Shown here: positions 40,401-47,846 of the stretch, one piece after another
How positions within the stretch are numbered: the stretch's first letter is position 1
Layout of the letters: every line of letters starts with the position of its first letter
Assembly: GCA_936908745.1 (NCBI GenBank)
Contig: CAKZFX010000010.1
Coordinates: 124,001 to 188,000 of the forward strand
Direction: 5' to 3'
DNA: 64,000 nt
Source: an uncultured Chitinophagaceae bacterium
GTDB lineage: Bacteria; Bacteroidota; Bacteroidia; Chitinophagales; Chitinophagaceae
Translations under genes and position numbers: made by a program
Notes under the pieces: model-generated
The model's input: only the letters and a program-made list of their open reading frames with translations
Told to the model about the DNA's origin: nothing
The model's database searches: none

Positions 40401-40643
40401 TTTGCGCATGGCCACCACACCGGCATCGGTATAAGTGAGGCAAAGGATATTTTCAGGCAGCGCATCTGTTTCCAATAAGATCTTACCGATACGGCTGGCA
40501 AGGATCTGTGTTTTGCCCGTGCCGGGGCCTGCAATCACCATCACCGGCCCGTCAATGCTGTTGACAGCCCGCTGCTGTTGTTCATTCAGCTTTTCGTACT
40601 CTTCGTTGAACTTTTTCTCTAATTTTTCCTTTGCAAATGACAT
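37500..40643 (-). CDS. UvrD/PcrA-type ATP-dependent helicase fused to a PD-(D/E)XK nuclease with a Cys cluster
   Basis: A 1047-residue superfamily 1 helicase. Helicase motifs include the Walker A MVIAGPGTGKTQILASRIGK (about 35-52), ILCLTYTDAGVVAMRKRL, motif II ILVDEYQDTSGTQNRLVELL, VFVVGDDDQSIYRFQGANVE, LTNNYRS and VNLLTAHGSKGLEFEYVLLA. The C-terminal 270 residues are a RecB/AddB-like nuclease: KGALDKLEFDGKAVNVVDYK with its TG end at about 915-923. One Cys lies upstream (NYLKCPLEFYF, about 788) and three at the end (CGKEDCHWC, about 1019-1027), the arrangement that binds a 4Fe-4S cluster in AddB and Cas4. It likely processes DNA ends in repair. No AddA/AddB-type partner is adjacent. Confidence 0.93.
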   Translation of the reverse strand: MSFAKEKLEKKFNEEYEKLNEQQQRAVNSIDGPVMVIAGPGTGKTQILASRIGKILLETDALPENILCLTYTDAGVVAMRKRLLQFIGPDAYKVNIYTFHAFCNDVIQENLFLFEKTALDPISDLEKIELFKELIDTFPKNHPLKRYRGDVYFEVNNLQSLFSTMKREGWTPAFINEKIDQYLADLPARDEFIYKRKYKEFNAGDLKKDKIEEEKERMEKLRAAVSEFERFQQLMRKKNRYDFDDMINWVIKAFEENKNLLSNYQERFQYILVDEYQDTSGTQNRLVELLISYWDKPNVFVVGDDDQSIYRFQGANVENMLEFANSYKEDLMTVVLTNNYRSTQPILDASKAIINRNEERLVKKIEGLSKELISSNTNINQLTHKPVIQQYESQRQEMTGIAVHVSKLVEQGVSPGRIAVIYKENKYGEELTQYLKLLKIPVYSKRQINILELPLAQKIILLLRYLAAEHDVPYGGDEMLFELLHFDWFKIPAIEIAKLSIEVADKRNNSNKTSIRQTLTEKLNTPAKDLFTPSLPQGLTKASGIIEELIAAVPNLTLQQLFEKCIREAGVLSVIMQSPHKHWQLQVLTALFDFVKEETHRNPLLNLQDIVALIDLMEKEDIRLPLTEVSGSDKGVNLLTAHGSKGLEFEYVLLAGCNSSFWEKKRKPGGGYKLPDTIFTSQSSATDDEELRRLFYVALTRAEQHLYISYSLFKNDGKALEPSMFIAEIQDQYELAVETVIIDPETIANFAVLHFSETASPEIEKIEADFMDRILEKFVMNVTALNNYLKCPLEFYFKNLIRIPSPKNEATEFGSAVHHALEKLFRKMQESNQEQFPSKEEFINDFEWYMHRHRESFTQPQFDRRMEYGHDVLGNYYEKYIHSFNKIITIERRIKTMVKNVPIKGALDKLEFDGKAVNVVDYKTGDPDKALPKLKGPSEKDPNGGDYWRQAVFYKILVDNYEQKDWKVVSTEFDFIEPDKKKNYRREKVVISPADITTVTQQVLETWEKIQAKDFYTGCGKEDCHWCNFVKTNNLAVALHEEDENHD

Positions 40644-40702
40644 TTTTACAGCAACTTTTTTGTTGTTTACCGGTTATAAAACGAATTTAAACCATAATCG
40701 CC

Positions 40703-41200
40703 ATGCCCGCTTTTATTTTAAAATCTGTCCAGAAAATACCGGCTTCTATTGAGGAAGTTTGGGCTTTTTTTTCAACACCGGCCAACCTCAACGAGATCAC
40801 ACCCGGCAATATGGGCTTCCGGCTGGTTTCCGGCGACCAGCAAACGGCTTTGTATGAAGGGCAGGAGTTTGAATACAAAGTAAGCCCGATACTGCGCATT
40901 CCTTTGTACTGGAAAACGGAAATCACCAAAGTGCAAGCGCCTTATCATTTTATTGATAAGCAGGTAAAAGGTCCTTATAAGTTATGGGAACACCATCATC
41001 ATTTTAAAAGCATTGATGGCGGTGTGGAAATGACGGATATTGTTTACTATCAAAATCCATTCTATTTCTTGGGCACTATTGCCAACCGGTTATTTGTAAA
41101 AAAACGGTTGAGACAGATTTTTGAATTTCGTTTTAGCAAAGTGGAACAGCTCTTTGGTAAATGGCCTGAACAGCAAGAAATGAAAATTGAAATAAGCTGA
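40703..41200 (+). CDS. SRPBCC family protein
   Basis: A 165-residue cytoplasmic protein of the SRPBCC (START/polyketide-cyclase-like) superfamily, which binds hydrophobic ligands in a deep cavity. Family features are IPASIEEVWAFFSTPANLNE at the N-terminus, a central FEYKVSPILRIPLYWKTEIT strand pair and WEHHHHFKSIDGGVEMTDIV. Close relatives are annotated as ligand-binding or cell-division-inhibitor-like proteins without experimental basis. It is divergent from the helicase, with 59 bases between starts, and its stop abuts the stop of the convergent hexosaminidase gene. Confidence 0.85.
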   Translation: MPAFILKSVQKIPASIEEVWAFFSTPANLNEITPGNMGFRLVSGDQQTALYEGQEFEYKVSPILRIPLYWKTEITKVQAPYHFIDKQVKGPYKLWEHHHHFKSIDGGVEMTDIVYYQNPFYFLGTIANRLFVKKRLRQIFEFRFSKVEQLFGKWPEQQEMKIEIS

Positions 41201-43120
41201 TTACTTAATACCTGCCCGTTTCTTCAACTCAGCTACAGTTATCGTCATCATTCTTCCCATCGGTTTATTGTCCCGGTAAGTGATCAGCCGCATCGTGGCC
41301 GCATCTTTGGGCACTGTTAATGCTGTTTTGTAAACAGGATAAAAATTGTCAGGGAATGAGTTGTCGAAACTATAATGAATATCCAGCCCTTCTATTTCTG
41401 TTTCCAGTTTTACAATAAGGGTCGCTGTATCTTGCTTACTTGCTGTAATGATCGGGTCGTAGATAGCTGGTGAATATTTAATCCCGGCTGTATTCAACCG
41501 TTCAAAATGCGTTTCCACTCTTTTTGTAAAATCATTCCAGTTCTTTTTTTCTTTCGCACTCCACAATACTTCCGAGATGGCCATTGCTCTTGGCCAGATC
41601 ATGTATTGCAGGTGACGGGTATTATATACTTGTTCTGTCCAAAGATTCGCTTGTCCTCCTTTTACCAATTTTGGGTCCACGCTGTCGGGTAATGGATCCA
41701 ACTGGTAGGTTTTTTTCAAACGAAGCGAAGCGTAAACAGGCGGCTCTAATGAGGCGTCGCCCTGCATATAATCGAGGTAGGCAAAATCGGTCGGGCTCAT
41801 TACCACTTCATGCCCCATTTTAGCAGCGGCAATACCACCTTTCAAACCACGCCAGCTCATAACGGCTGCACCGGGCACAAGCCCGCCTTGTAATATTTCA
41901 TCCCAACCGATCATCTTTTTGCCTTTACTGTTGATGATCGTGTTCACCCGTTTTACAAAATAGCTTTGTACCTCATCAAGGTCTTTCAGTTTTTCATTTG
42001 CCATCAGTGTTTTAATAGCATCCGTTTTTTCCCAGAAGTTTCTTGCCGTTTCATCGCCACCCATATGTATATAGGGATAGGGAAAAAGGGCGGCCACTTC
42101 TGTAAATACTTTATCCAAAAAATCGTAGACTTTTTCATTGGCGGGGCAAAGGGTATTATCGATCAGGCCATAAAAATGCTGACCGCCGCCCGGCCATACC
42201 ATAAAACGGTCGCCGGGGCTTACATAATAATCACCGGGTGTGCAGGACAATTCAGGATAAGCTGCAAGTGCAGCGAGGCTGTGTCCCGGTACATCTATTT
42301 CGGGTAAGATATTTACAAAACGATCGGCGGCATACTTCACCAGTTCTTTAATATCCTCGTGCGTATAAAAACCACCATAAGTAGCAGCTTCACCGGGCTC
42401 CGGTTTGGACAAAGTGCCAAACGTACCGGTTCGTTCCACTCTCCAGGCACCTACTTCTGTTAATTTGGGTAAACTTTTTATCTGCAAGCGCCAGCCCTGG
42501 TCATCTGTCAGGTGCAGGTGCAGCATATTGAACTTATACTTTACCATCTGGTCAATAAATTCCTTTACTTCTTTTACCGTAAAAAAATGTCTTGACACAT
42601 CGAGCATCAACCCTCTCCAGCCAAATCGGGGCTGGTCTTCTATCGTAACGACAGGCACGAGCCACTCAGTAGTTGATTTGCGGGCTTTGTTTTCCTCCAC
42701 TTGTTTGGGCAGCAGTTGCAATAATGTCTGTACGCCATAGAAAATGCCTGACGGTTCATTGGCGGTTATAGAAATACCATTGCTGCTTACTTTCAGGCGA
42801 TAGCCTTCTTTGGGGATTGTTTTGTCTGTTTGTAAGGATAAAACAATGGACTTGGCGGTGACGGTCGTTCCTTCTTTTACCTGAACTTCATTGGCTGTAT
42901 TATGAAGCGATGAAGCCAGCCCTTCTGCAATCTTCTTTATTTCTTCATTTTTTGGAACGTATATTTTAAGATTAGAAGGAAGTGCAAGAAAGCCACTGCC
43001 GGTTGTTACGGAAGTGGGCTGCGGTATTAATTCGTTTTTCCATTGGCGCCGGCGGACAGCTTGCGCAAAAACAGACTCAACGGATAATAATAACAGGCAG
43101 ATACAAACCAATTTTTTCAT
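41201..43120 (-). CDS. Beta-N-acetylhexosaminidase, glycoside hydrolase family 20
   Basis: A 639-residue secreted enzyme that removes terminal N-acetylglucosamine or galactosamine from glycans such as chitin oligomers. ATG 43118-43120 starts a signal peptide (MKKLVCICLLLLSVESVFAQ). A GH20b alpha/beta domain is at about 30-150. The catalytic barrel shows RGLMLDVSRHFFTVKEVKEF, MLHLHLTDDQGWRLQIKSLP, INILPEIDVPGHSLAA-type residues (read here as VNILPEIDVPGHSLAA) and the Asp-Glu pair in YIHMGGDETARNFWEK. A C-terminal beta domain includes YSFDNSFPDNFYPVY. An ATG 54 bases upstream is rejected because it precedes a good signal peptide. It is probably periplasmic. Confidence 0.94.
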   Translation of the reverse strand: MKKLVCICLLLLSVESVFAQAVRRRQWKNELIPQPTSVTTGSGFLALPSNLKIYVPKNEEIKKIAEGLASSLHNTANEVQVKEGTTVTAKSIVLSLQTDKTIPKEGYRLKVSSNGISITANEPSGIFYGVQTLLQLLPKQVEENKARKSTTEWLVPVVTIEDQPRFGWRGLMLDVSRHFFTVKEVKEFIDQMVKYKFNMLHLHLTDDQGWRLQIKSLPKLTEVGAWRVERTGTFGTLSKPEPGEAATYGGFYTHEDIKELVKYAADRFVNILPEIDVPGHSLAALAAYPELSCTPGDYYVSPGDRFMVWPGGGQHFYGLIDNTLCPANEKVYDFLDKVFTEVAALFPYPYIHMGGDETARNFWEKTDAIKTLMANEKLKDLDEVQSYFVKRVNTIINSKGKKMIGWDEILQGGLVPGAAVMSWRGLKGGIAAAKMGHEVVMSPTDFAYLDYMQGDASLEPPVYASLRLKKTYQLDPLPDSVDPKLVKGGQANLWTEQVYNTRHLQYMIWPRAMAISEVLWSAKEKKNWNDFTKRVETHFERLNTAGIKYSPAIYDPIITASKQDTATLIVKLETEIEGLDIHYSFDNSFPDNFYPVYKTALTVPKDAATMRLITYRDNKPMGRMMTITVAELKKRAGIK

Positions 43121-43160
43121 ACAGCAAATTATTAGTCCAAGATACTTCTTTATAAAAACA

Positions 43161-43188
43161 AAAAAGGCCGACAAAACTGTCAGCCTTT
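43161..43188 (-). terminator. Intrinsic terminator after the TPR gene
   Basis: AAAGGCTGACA/TGTCGGCCTTT on the minus strand (11 pairs, one G-U), loop of 4, then a T run; 22 bases after the TPR gene stop. Confidence 0.8.
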
Positions 43189-43210
43189 AACTAATAATCT
43201 GATTAGCTCA

Positions 43211-43861
43211 CTATCCCGGAATCCTCGAAATATACTTTTCAATCTGTTTGATCTGGTCAACGATCTGCGGTGTGGTTGGCTTCAGTGCTTTTGCTTTCCT
43301 GAAAAAATCCTTCGCCGCCCTGAACTCTCTTTTGTTCATCATCAGGCTGCACATCTGTAAATAAGCGGCCGCTTCGTTTTCTTTATCAGGTAATCCTTTG
43401 CGTATAGCGCCGCGGATATAGCTTTCAGCTTGTTTCAGGTCGTTCTTTTGCATCGCCAGCATTCCCATTTGCAACATGCTTGCACCTTCTGCTTCTTTCA
43501 TCGGCATACCGAGGTCCAAACCTTTCTTCATCATCTTTTCAGCGCCATCAAAATCCTGGTTCATCATCGCGATATTTCCTTTCAATGTATAATACACAGA
43601 ACGGATGGGCTTGTATAATAGATTCGGGAATTGGATAGAATTGAGCACTTTTTGTGCGCCTTCCATATCGCCTTCTTCCATATAATTCTGGATCAGGCGC
43701 AACGGGCCAAAAAAGAAATGGCCCAGGATCAAAATAACACCAACCAGGTATAGCGGAAACGCAGGCCAGAAACTGGCAGAATAATTCACATAAACAGCTA
43801 ATGCCAGCAAGGCCAGCCCGATCCACAAACGATACTTGATAAGCAGGTTATAAAACTTCAT
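43211..43861 (-). CDS. TPR-repeat protein with two N-terminal membrane helices
   Basis: A 216-residue inner-membrane protein. Two helices (about 11-28 LWIGLALLALAVYVNYSA and 33-52 AFPLYLVGVILILGHFFFGP) anchor the N-terminus. The rest is helical with tetratricopeptide character: GDMEGAQKVLNSIQFPNLL, GNIAMMNQDFDGAEKMMKKG, GMLAMQKNDLKQAESYIRGA, NKREFRAAKDFFRKAKALKP. TPRs usually bind other proteins. The function is unknown. It is transcribed alone, between a promoter box at 43884-43891 and a terminator. Confidence 0.85.
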   Translation of the reverse strand: MKFYNLLIKYRLWIGLALLALAVYVNYSASFWPAFPLYLVGVILILGHFFFGPLRLIQNYMEEGDMEGAQKVLNSIQFPNLLYKPIRSVYYTLKGNIAMMNQDFDGAEKMMKKGLDLGMPMKEAEGASMLQMGMLAMQKNDLKQAESYIRGAIRKGLPDKENEAAAYLQMCSLMMNKREFRAAKDFFRKAKALKPTTPQIVDQIKQIEKYISRIPG

Positions 43862-43883
43862 TACAAATCATTTAAAAGGAGGG

Positions 43884-43891
43884 CAAAGATA
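43884..43891 (-). promoter_or_regulatory. -7 promoter box of the TPR gene
   Basis: Minus strand TATCTTTG, exact match, 22 bases before the start codon. Confidence 0.55.
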
Positions 43892-43955
43892 GGAGAATGG
43901 AGGCTGGAAAATGGAGAATGGGGATGGGGAATGGTGAATAGTGAATGGGGAATGG
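43892..43955. repeat. GAATGG-type degenerate repeat tract
   Basis: GGAGAATGGAGGCTGGAAAA followed by TGGAGAATGGGGATGGGGAA, TGGTGAATAGTGAATGGGGA and ATGG. It has the same character as the GGAGTC tracts but with a different word; it starts right next to the TPR promoter box. Confidence 0.6.
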
Positions 43956-44013
43956 AATCCTTTGGCTGCATTTTCTTTAAAGTATTGGGAAGCAACCCGG
44001 TAATAAATAAAGA

Positions 44014-44049
44014 AAAGTCGAAAAGAGATCAGACTCTCTTTTCGACTTT
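44014..44049 (-). terminator. Long-stem terminator after the DinB gene
   Basis: A perfect 14-bp stem AAAGTCGAAAAGAG/CTCTTTTCGACTTT around 8 bases; on the minus strand it is followed by TCTTTATTTATT. It lies 23 bases after the DinB-like stop. Confidence 0.75.
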
Positions 44050-44072
44050 CGATTTTTAAACTTTCAATTTTA

Positions 44073-44564
44073 TTACAGTCCGCTTCTGTCCCAGAAAGCT
44101 GGTGGCTCAATACCCAGCGAACGGAGGTACACATATCCCTGTCCACGGTGATGGATCTCGTTATCCATGAAATAAAAGATAAAAGAGATGCCAGTGCCGG
44201 GCCATTGACCAAAAGCCACATCTTCCTGCAGCCAGCGGTGTTCGGGGATCGTAGGCCAGATGGCTTCCAGCTCTTCAGTTGCTTTGTCCCAAAGGGCCAG
44301 CAACGCTGCTTTTGTTTTTACTTCTTTGGCATCGGCCCATTTTTCCCATGTGCCGGTAGCTATGCCTTTAGTGCCGGGAACAGCCATGCCCAGGAATTCA
44401 TACACCAGTTCAGCAAAGGGGCGCATGCCACCTACTGAATGGGTAAATAACTTGTCTTCGGGGAAGGCTTCAATCGTTTTGCGGGTCAATGCGCGATGGC
44501 CTTGCCAGTGTTTCAATAAAGAAGCAGGGGTCAGGATGTCCGTTGCTGTTGCTGTGTTGGTCAT
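44073..44564 (-). CDS. DinB family protein
   Basis: A 163-residue protein of the DinB/YfiT four-helix-bundle superfamily, putative metal-dependent enzymes or thiol S-transferases. It has SLLKHWQGHRALTRKTIEAF at the N-terminus, GGMRPFAELVYEFLGMAVPG, and the family end FYFMDNEIHHRGQGYVYLRS, in which the HH pair supplies metal ligands. ATG 44562-44564 (MTNTATATD) is preferred over an ATG 39 bases earlier. There is no operon partner; a long-stem terminator follows. Confidence 0.88.
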   Translation of the reverse strand: MTNTATATDILTPASLLKHWQGHRALTRKTIEAFPEDKLFTHSVGGMRPFAELVYEFLGMAVPGTKGIATGTWEKWADAKEVKTKAALLALWDKATEELEAIWPTIPEHRWLQEDVAFGQWPGTGISFIFYFMDNEIHHRGQGYVYLRSLGIEPPAFWDRSGL

Positions 44565-44714
44565 ATTCTTTGTTTTAAATGGTTTAAGTGCGAATGACAA
44601 CACAAAGAAAACACCGGGTAGTGACAGCCCTATGTCAGTAGTGTTTGACTATTTTAAAAAAACCTGGTTTTTATTTTTGACGCAGGTGACAGCCATTTTT
44701 AATCGGGAAACGAC

Positions 44715-44722
44715 TATTTTTG
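44715..44722 (+). promoter_or_regulatory. -7 promoter box of tRNA-Arg
   Basis: TATTTTTG, exact TAnnTTTG match, 8 bases before the first base of the tRNA. Confidence 0.6.
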
Positions 44723-44730
44723 CACCCCTC

Positions 44731-44802
44731 GGTCCCGTAGTTCAATGGATAGAATAGAAGTTTCCTAAACTTTTGATACAGGTTCGATTCCTGTCGGGAC
44801 TA
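44731..44802 (+). tRNA. tRNA-Arg (anticodon CCU)
   Basis: The cloverleaf can be drawn by hand: acceptor GGTCCCG with CGGGACT (one G-U), D arm with GTTCAATGGATAGAA, anticodon arm GAAGT-TTCCTAA-ACTTT with anticodon CCT, T arm CAGGT-TCGATTC-CTGTC, discriminator A. CCA is not encoded. A -7 box precedes it and a terminator follows. Its 3' end is the target of an apparent integration, since the last 14 bases (CCTGTCGGGACTAC) recur at 46751-46764. Confidence 0.93.
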
Positions 44803-44803
44803 C

Positions 44804-44950
44804 CCAAGAGGACAAAGTCAAATTATTTTGATTTTGTCCTTTTTCATTTTTACTAAAACCCTTGACTGTATTGAGGATTAGAGCAAGGGCTTCATGATAC
44901 ACAGGTGTTCGATATTTATTTTCGTCAAAAATTAAATTTTCCCGGTACAT
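44804..44950 (-). pseudogene. C-terminal remnant of a site-specific serine recombinase (tentative)
   Basis: An open frame of about 60 codons points into the tRNA from its 3' side. Its segment LIFDENKYRTPVYHEALALI followed by LNTVKGF resembles the extreme C-terminus of Bacteroidota recombinase-family proteins (pattern F-D-x-x-x-Y-R-T-x-x-x-x-x-A-L-x-L-I). The frame continues through tRNA-antisense codons (VVPTGIEPVSKV) to a stop at 44765, as seen for recombinases integrated at tRNA genes. No catalytic domain remains upstream. The assignment is from pattern memory and needs a profile search. Confidence 0.4.
44809..44845 (+). terminator. Intrinsic terminator after tRNA-Arg
   Basis: AGGACAAAGTCAAA/TTTGATTTTGTCCT, a 14-pair stem with one G-U, loop TTAT, then TTTTC; 6 bases after the tRNA. 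Confidence 0.85.
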
Positions 44951-45115
44951 CGAACACAGTACTTGTTTTTTAAGGAACGGGCTCTTTATTGTTTATAAAT
45001 AAAAGTCAAACCTTCTACTAAATCTTTAAAACACGGATGACACGGACTGGACGTCTTTGCCTGTAACCTGGTAAGTAGCAACAGCGTCTAATTTTTTGTA
45101 CAAAAATTACTTCCG

Positions 45116-46522
45116 ATGCTCAAATCGTTTTTATCGATCGCCTGTCTTTCTTTACTGATAGCAGCACCTGTAATTTCCACGGCACAGCAACTGCCCGATT
45201 CTATCATTGCGCAATTAAAGGTGGGTATTGCCGGATTTAAAGATCGTTACCATACGCCTAGTATCGTAGTAGCCATTGTACATGGAAAAGAAATAGTGTT
45301 TAGCGAATCGCTAGGGTATATTGACGTAGAAAACAAAACGGTTGCAACAATTGATAGCCGCTATCCCATTTTGTCGGTAACCAAAACATTTACAGCCACC
45401 ATGTTCATGCAACTGGTGCAACGAAATAAAGTTAAACTGGACGAAGACATAAAAAAATACCTGCCTGAATATAAAGGAGATATAAACAGGGTTGCAGAAA
45501 GTGGAATTAGTTTTCTCCAACTTGCTACACATACTTCCGGCATGCCACGCAATACACCCGCCGATGTGAACTTTGCCAAACAAATTGACCGATGGCTGTT
45601 TAACCGTACCCATTACGCGAGTCTGGAACCAGCCAGCAAAAAAGAACTGCTGCAATCATTGGAATACATTAAAAAAGTGTATCCCGATTATCAATTACTC
45701 AACTATGAAGATCGGCAATACTCTAATCTCGGCTATTCAATGCTGGGCATTGCATTGGAAAGAGCTGCCAAACAGGACTATAGCGATTACGTAGTAAATA
45801 ATATCTGTAAACCTTTACAAATGACCAGTAGCGGCATAGGCACCGAAAATTTCGGGTCTACCATTGTGGCGAAAGGATATTATTTTGATGAAAGCCTGCA
45901 ACAGTTCTTAAAGACGCCTACTTTTCATTCCAATTCTGCTTTGTATGCAGGGGGGATGTATTCTACTGCCAAAGACCTGGCGAAGTATATCAGCTTTCAA
46001 TTCGATACAAGCGCAGCCGCCAATAAAATTCTTTCGTTGAAAAACAGGCGCATGATGCAGTCGCTACGAATAGGCTGGAAACCCTCCTATCCCATTGTAT
46101 TGCATGAGGGAGGTATGCTGGGCTATCGTTGCCTGGTAGCTTTCTATCCAGACCTGGAAATTGGGTGGGTAATACTTACCAATACTACCGAGTTTGAATT
46201 TGACAAAATGAACGAGTACATCGGCAAACTGGTATCACCCGTTTATAAAAAGCCTTATCCAAACATGGCAAAGTTTGTGGGTACTTATCGCCTGCAAGGC
46301 GGCTATGATAGCCTGAGTATTTATATGAAAGATGGCCAGCTTTATTCTACCTACCTGGAAGAAGAACTTCCCGTACACCCCTTAATGCCCAACGGTAACA
46401 ATCGTTTTAAAGCACAAGCACGTGACAGCTATAACATCGGTTACCATTTTGTAGCCAATGATACTGACGGAATAAAAGCATTGGTATTGGGACAATTAAC
46501 ATGGGTTAAAGATCAAGATTAA
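45116..46522 (+). CDS. Exported serine hydrolase of the beta-lactamase/DD-peptidase fold
   Basis: A 468-residue exported enzyme with a signal peptide ending near residue 23 (VISTAQQ). The N-terminal 340 residues form the class C beta-lactamase/PBP-like fold with S-x-x-K at Ser87-Lys90 (LSVTKTF), Y-x-N at Tyr202 (RQYSNLGYSMLGIALERAAK) and LHEGGMLGYRC as the likely third motif. The C-terminal 110 residues are a beta-rich accessory domain (VGTYRLQGGYDSLSIYMKDG). Such proteins may be esterases, DD-peptidases or peptidases; resistance to beta-lactams cannot be inferred. It is the only intact gene between two tRNA-Arg 3'-end repeats and so may be acquired cargo. Confidence 0.9.
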   Translation: MLKSFLSIACLSLLIAAPVISTAQQLPDSIIAQLKVGIAGFKDRYHTPSIVVAIVHGKEIVFSESLGYIDVENKTVATIDSRYPILSVTKTFTATMFMQLVQRNKVKLDEDIKKYLPEYKGDINRVAESGISFLQLATHTSGMPRNTPADVNFAKQIDRWLFNRTHYASLEPASKKELLQSLEYIKKVYPDYQLLNYEDRQYSNLGYSMLGIALERAAKQDYSDYVVNNICKPLQMTSSGIGTENFGSTIVAKGYYFDESLQQFLKTPTFHSNSALYAGGMYSTAKDLAKYISFQFDTSAAANKILSLKNRRMMQSLRIGWKPSYPIVLHEGGMLGYRCLVAFYPDLEIGWVILTNTTEFEFDKMNEYIGKLVSPVYKKPYPNMAKFVGTYRLQGGYDSLSIYMKDGQLYSTYLEEELPVHPLMPNGNNRFKAQARDSYNIGYHFVANDTDGIKALVLGQLTWVKDQD

Positions 46523-46750
46523 TATAAAAGGTTTGACTCTCTAAATCCCATCTATGCTATTATAGTTTTAATGCACATTTTATCTTCTCCGGTAATTAAA
46601 CCCCTAATATATTTACCTGATATAAATTGCAACCATTTTTGACTTTGGCTAATAAATTTGCTCTCTAACCCTTATTTGCTATTCTGCTGAAATATATGAT
46701 TTATCTGTTTTTGCAGCAGTTCAAAATACAAAAGAGTTTTCGATACCTGT

Positions 46751-46764
46751 CCTGTCGGGACTAC
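46751..46764 (+). repeat. Second copy of the tRNA-Arg 3' end (att-like scar)
   Basis: CCTGTCGGGACTAC is identical to bases 44790-44803. TTTTCGATAC just upstream resembles TTTTGATAC and TTCGAT of the tRNA, suggesting a decayed longer copy. A terminator starts 6 bases downstream. Confidence 0.65.
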
Positions 46765-46769
46765 AGATG

Positions 46770-46812
46770 GAGTGATAAGCAACGATATATCTCGCTTATC
46801 ACTCTTTTTTTA
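46770..46812 (+). terminator. Intrinsic terminator after the second tRNA 3'-end copy
   Basis: Perfect 11-bp stem GAGTGATAAGC/GCTTATCACTC, 13-base loop, then seven or more T. It was probably the original terminator of the tRNA gene. It also closes the serine hydrolase transcript; no other feature is seen in 46523-46750. Confidence 0.85.
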
Positions 46813-46891
46813 TCTGGATTTATTGCCATCCATAATAAGATATCTTGAAGTAGATTGCTGAAGCGGCAGTTCTTTCGCTGTTTGATTTTCT

Positions 46892-46899
46892 TAACTTTG
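46892..46899 (+). promoter_or_regulatory. -7 promoter box of the AraC-family gene
   Basis: TAACTTTG, exact match, 4 bases before the ATG at 46904; predicts a leaderless mRNA. Confidence 0.6.
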
Positions 46900-46903
46900 C
46901 TAC

Positions 46904-47782
46904 ATGCAAAATAAAAATACCCGTTCTGTTTCCGACTTCAACAAAGAACTAAGGTTAAAAGGGTTTAATGTCTTTCAAATAGAAAGCGACGGTTCAGCAA
47001 CCCGTATCTATAGCCGGAAGGATTTTTACAAAATCTGCCTGACAACAGGAAAGAGCATTATTCATTATGCCGATAGAAGTTTCGAACAAGAAGGCACGGT
47101 TTTGTTTTTTGGTAACCCGTATATTCCATATTCCTGGGAAACCATATCCACGTATTATCTGGGATACACCGTTTTATTTTCAGAGGACTTTTTAAAAACG
47201 AGTGATCGCTCTGAAAGCCTTCAACAGTCACCGTTGTTTAAGATCGGCGGCACACCTGTTTTAAAGATCTCGGAACAACAACGGTTATTTTTAAATACCA
47301 TCTTTCAAAAGATGATTGATGAGCAACAGAGCAGCTATACTTATAAAGACGACCTTATCCGTAATTACATTCATCTCATCATTCATGAAGCGCTGAAGTT
47401 ACAGCCTTCGGAAGATTTTGACCAACACAAAAACGCAGCTTCCCGTTTAACCGCAGTGTTTCTTGAATTGCTGGAGCGACAGTTTCCCATTGAAGGTGTT
47501 GACCGGCCTCTTCAATTAAAGACAGCACAGGATTATGCAAACAATCTTCATGTACATGTCAACTATCTCAACCGTGCTGTAAAGGAAACAACCGGCAAAC
47601 CAACCACTACCCTGATCAGTGAACGCATCATCAGCGAGGCCAAAGCACTTTTACAGCACACCGACTGGAACATTGCTGATATTGCCTATGCGCTTGGTTT
47701 TGAATATCCTACTTACTTTAACAACTACTTCAAGCGCCAGACCGGCACTAACCCCAAATCATTTCGCGCAATGGAGGTTTGA
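46904..47782 (+). CDS. AraC family transcriptional regulator
   Basis: A 292-residue regulator. The N-terminal 160 residues are a cupin-like ligand domain without clear metal residues (FYKICLTTGKSIIHYADRSF, then EQEGTVLFFGNPYIPYSWE). The C-terminal 100 residues are the two-helix-turn-helix AraC domain: TAQDYANNLHVHVNYLNRAV, ISEAKALLQHTDWNIADIAY, ALGFEYPTYFNNYFKRQTGT, NPKSFR. It has its own promoter and precedes an acetyltransferase, hydrolase, cupin and cyclophilin-like cluster on the same strand, which it probably controls. In other Bacteroidota such regulators accompany similar small-enzyme clusters; the inducer is unknown. Confidence 0.92.
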   Translation: MQNKNTRSVSDFNKELRLKGFNVFQIESDGSATRIYSRKDFYKICLTTGKSIIHYADRSFEQEGTVLFFGNPYIPYSWETISTYYLGYTVLFSEDFLKTSDRSESLQQSPLFKIGGTPVLKISEQQRLFLNTIFQKMIDEQQSSYTYKDDLIRNYIHLIIHEALKLQPSEDFDQHKNAASRLTAVFLELLERQFPIEGVDRPLQLKTAQDYANNLHVHVNYLNRAVKETTGKPTTTLISERIISEAKALLQHTDWNIADIAYALGFEYPTYFNNYFKRQTGTNPKSFRAMEV

Positions 47783-47846
47783 AATTCTTAACTATTGGTT
47801 TGATAATCGTTATCAGCAGGGGTAGTGGATACAAGACCTTTGCGGT

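Larger units (their letters stand above)
44804..46764. mobile_element. Small integrated element or island remnant between two copies of the tRNA-Arg 3' end
   Basis: The tRNA 3' end CCTGTCGGGACTAC (44790-44803) is repeated in direct orientation at 46751-46764, preceded in both by TTCGAT. Between them lie a recombinase remnant and one serine hydrolase gene. Both tRNA ends are followed by their own terminator, as expected if an element carried a replacement tRNA 3' end and displaced the old one. No intact integrase is present, so it is a remnant or a satellite. Confidence 0.45.

Noticed and set aside
45116..46522. Serine hydrolase as an antibiotic-resistance beta-lactamase
   Set aside because: It has the general S-x-x-K and Y-x-N motifs, but a C-terminal accessory domain and overall pattern like the broad serine hydrolase group; resistance cannot be claimed.
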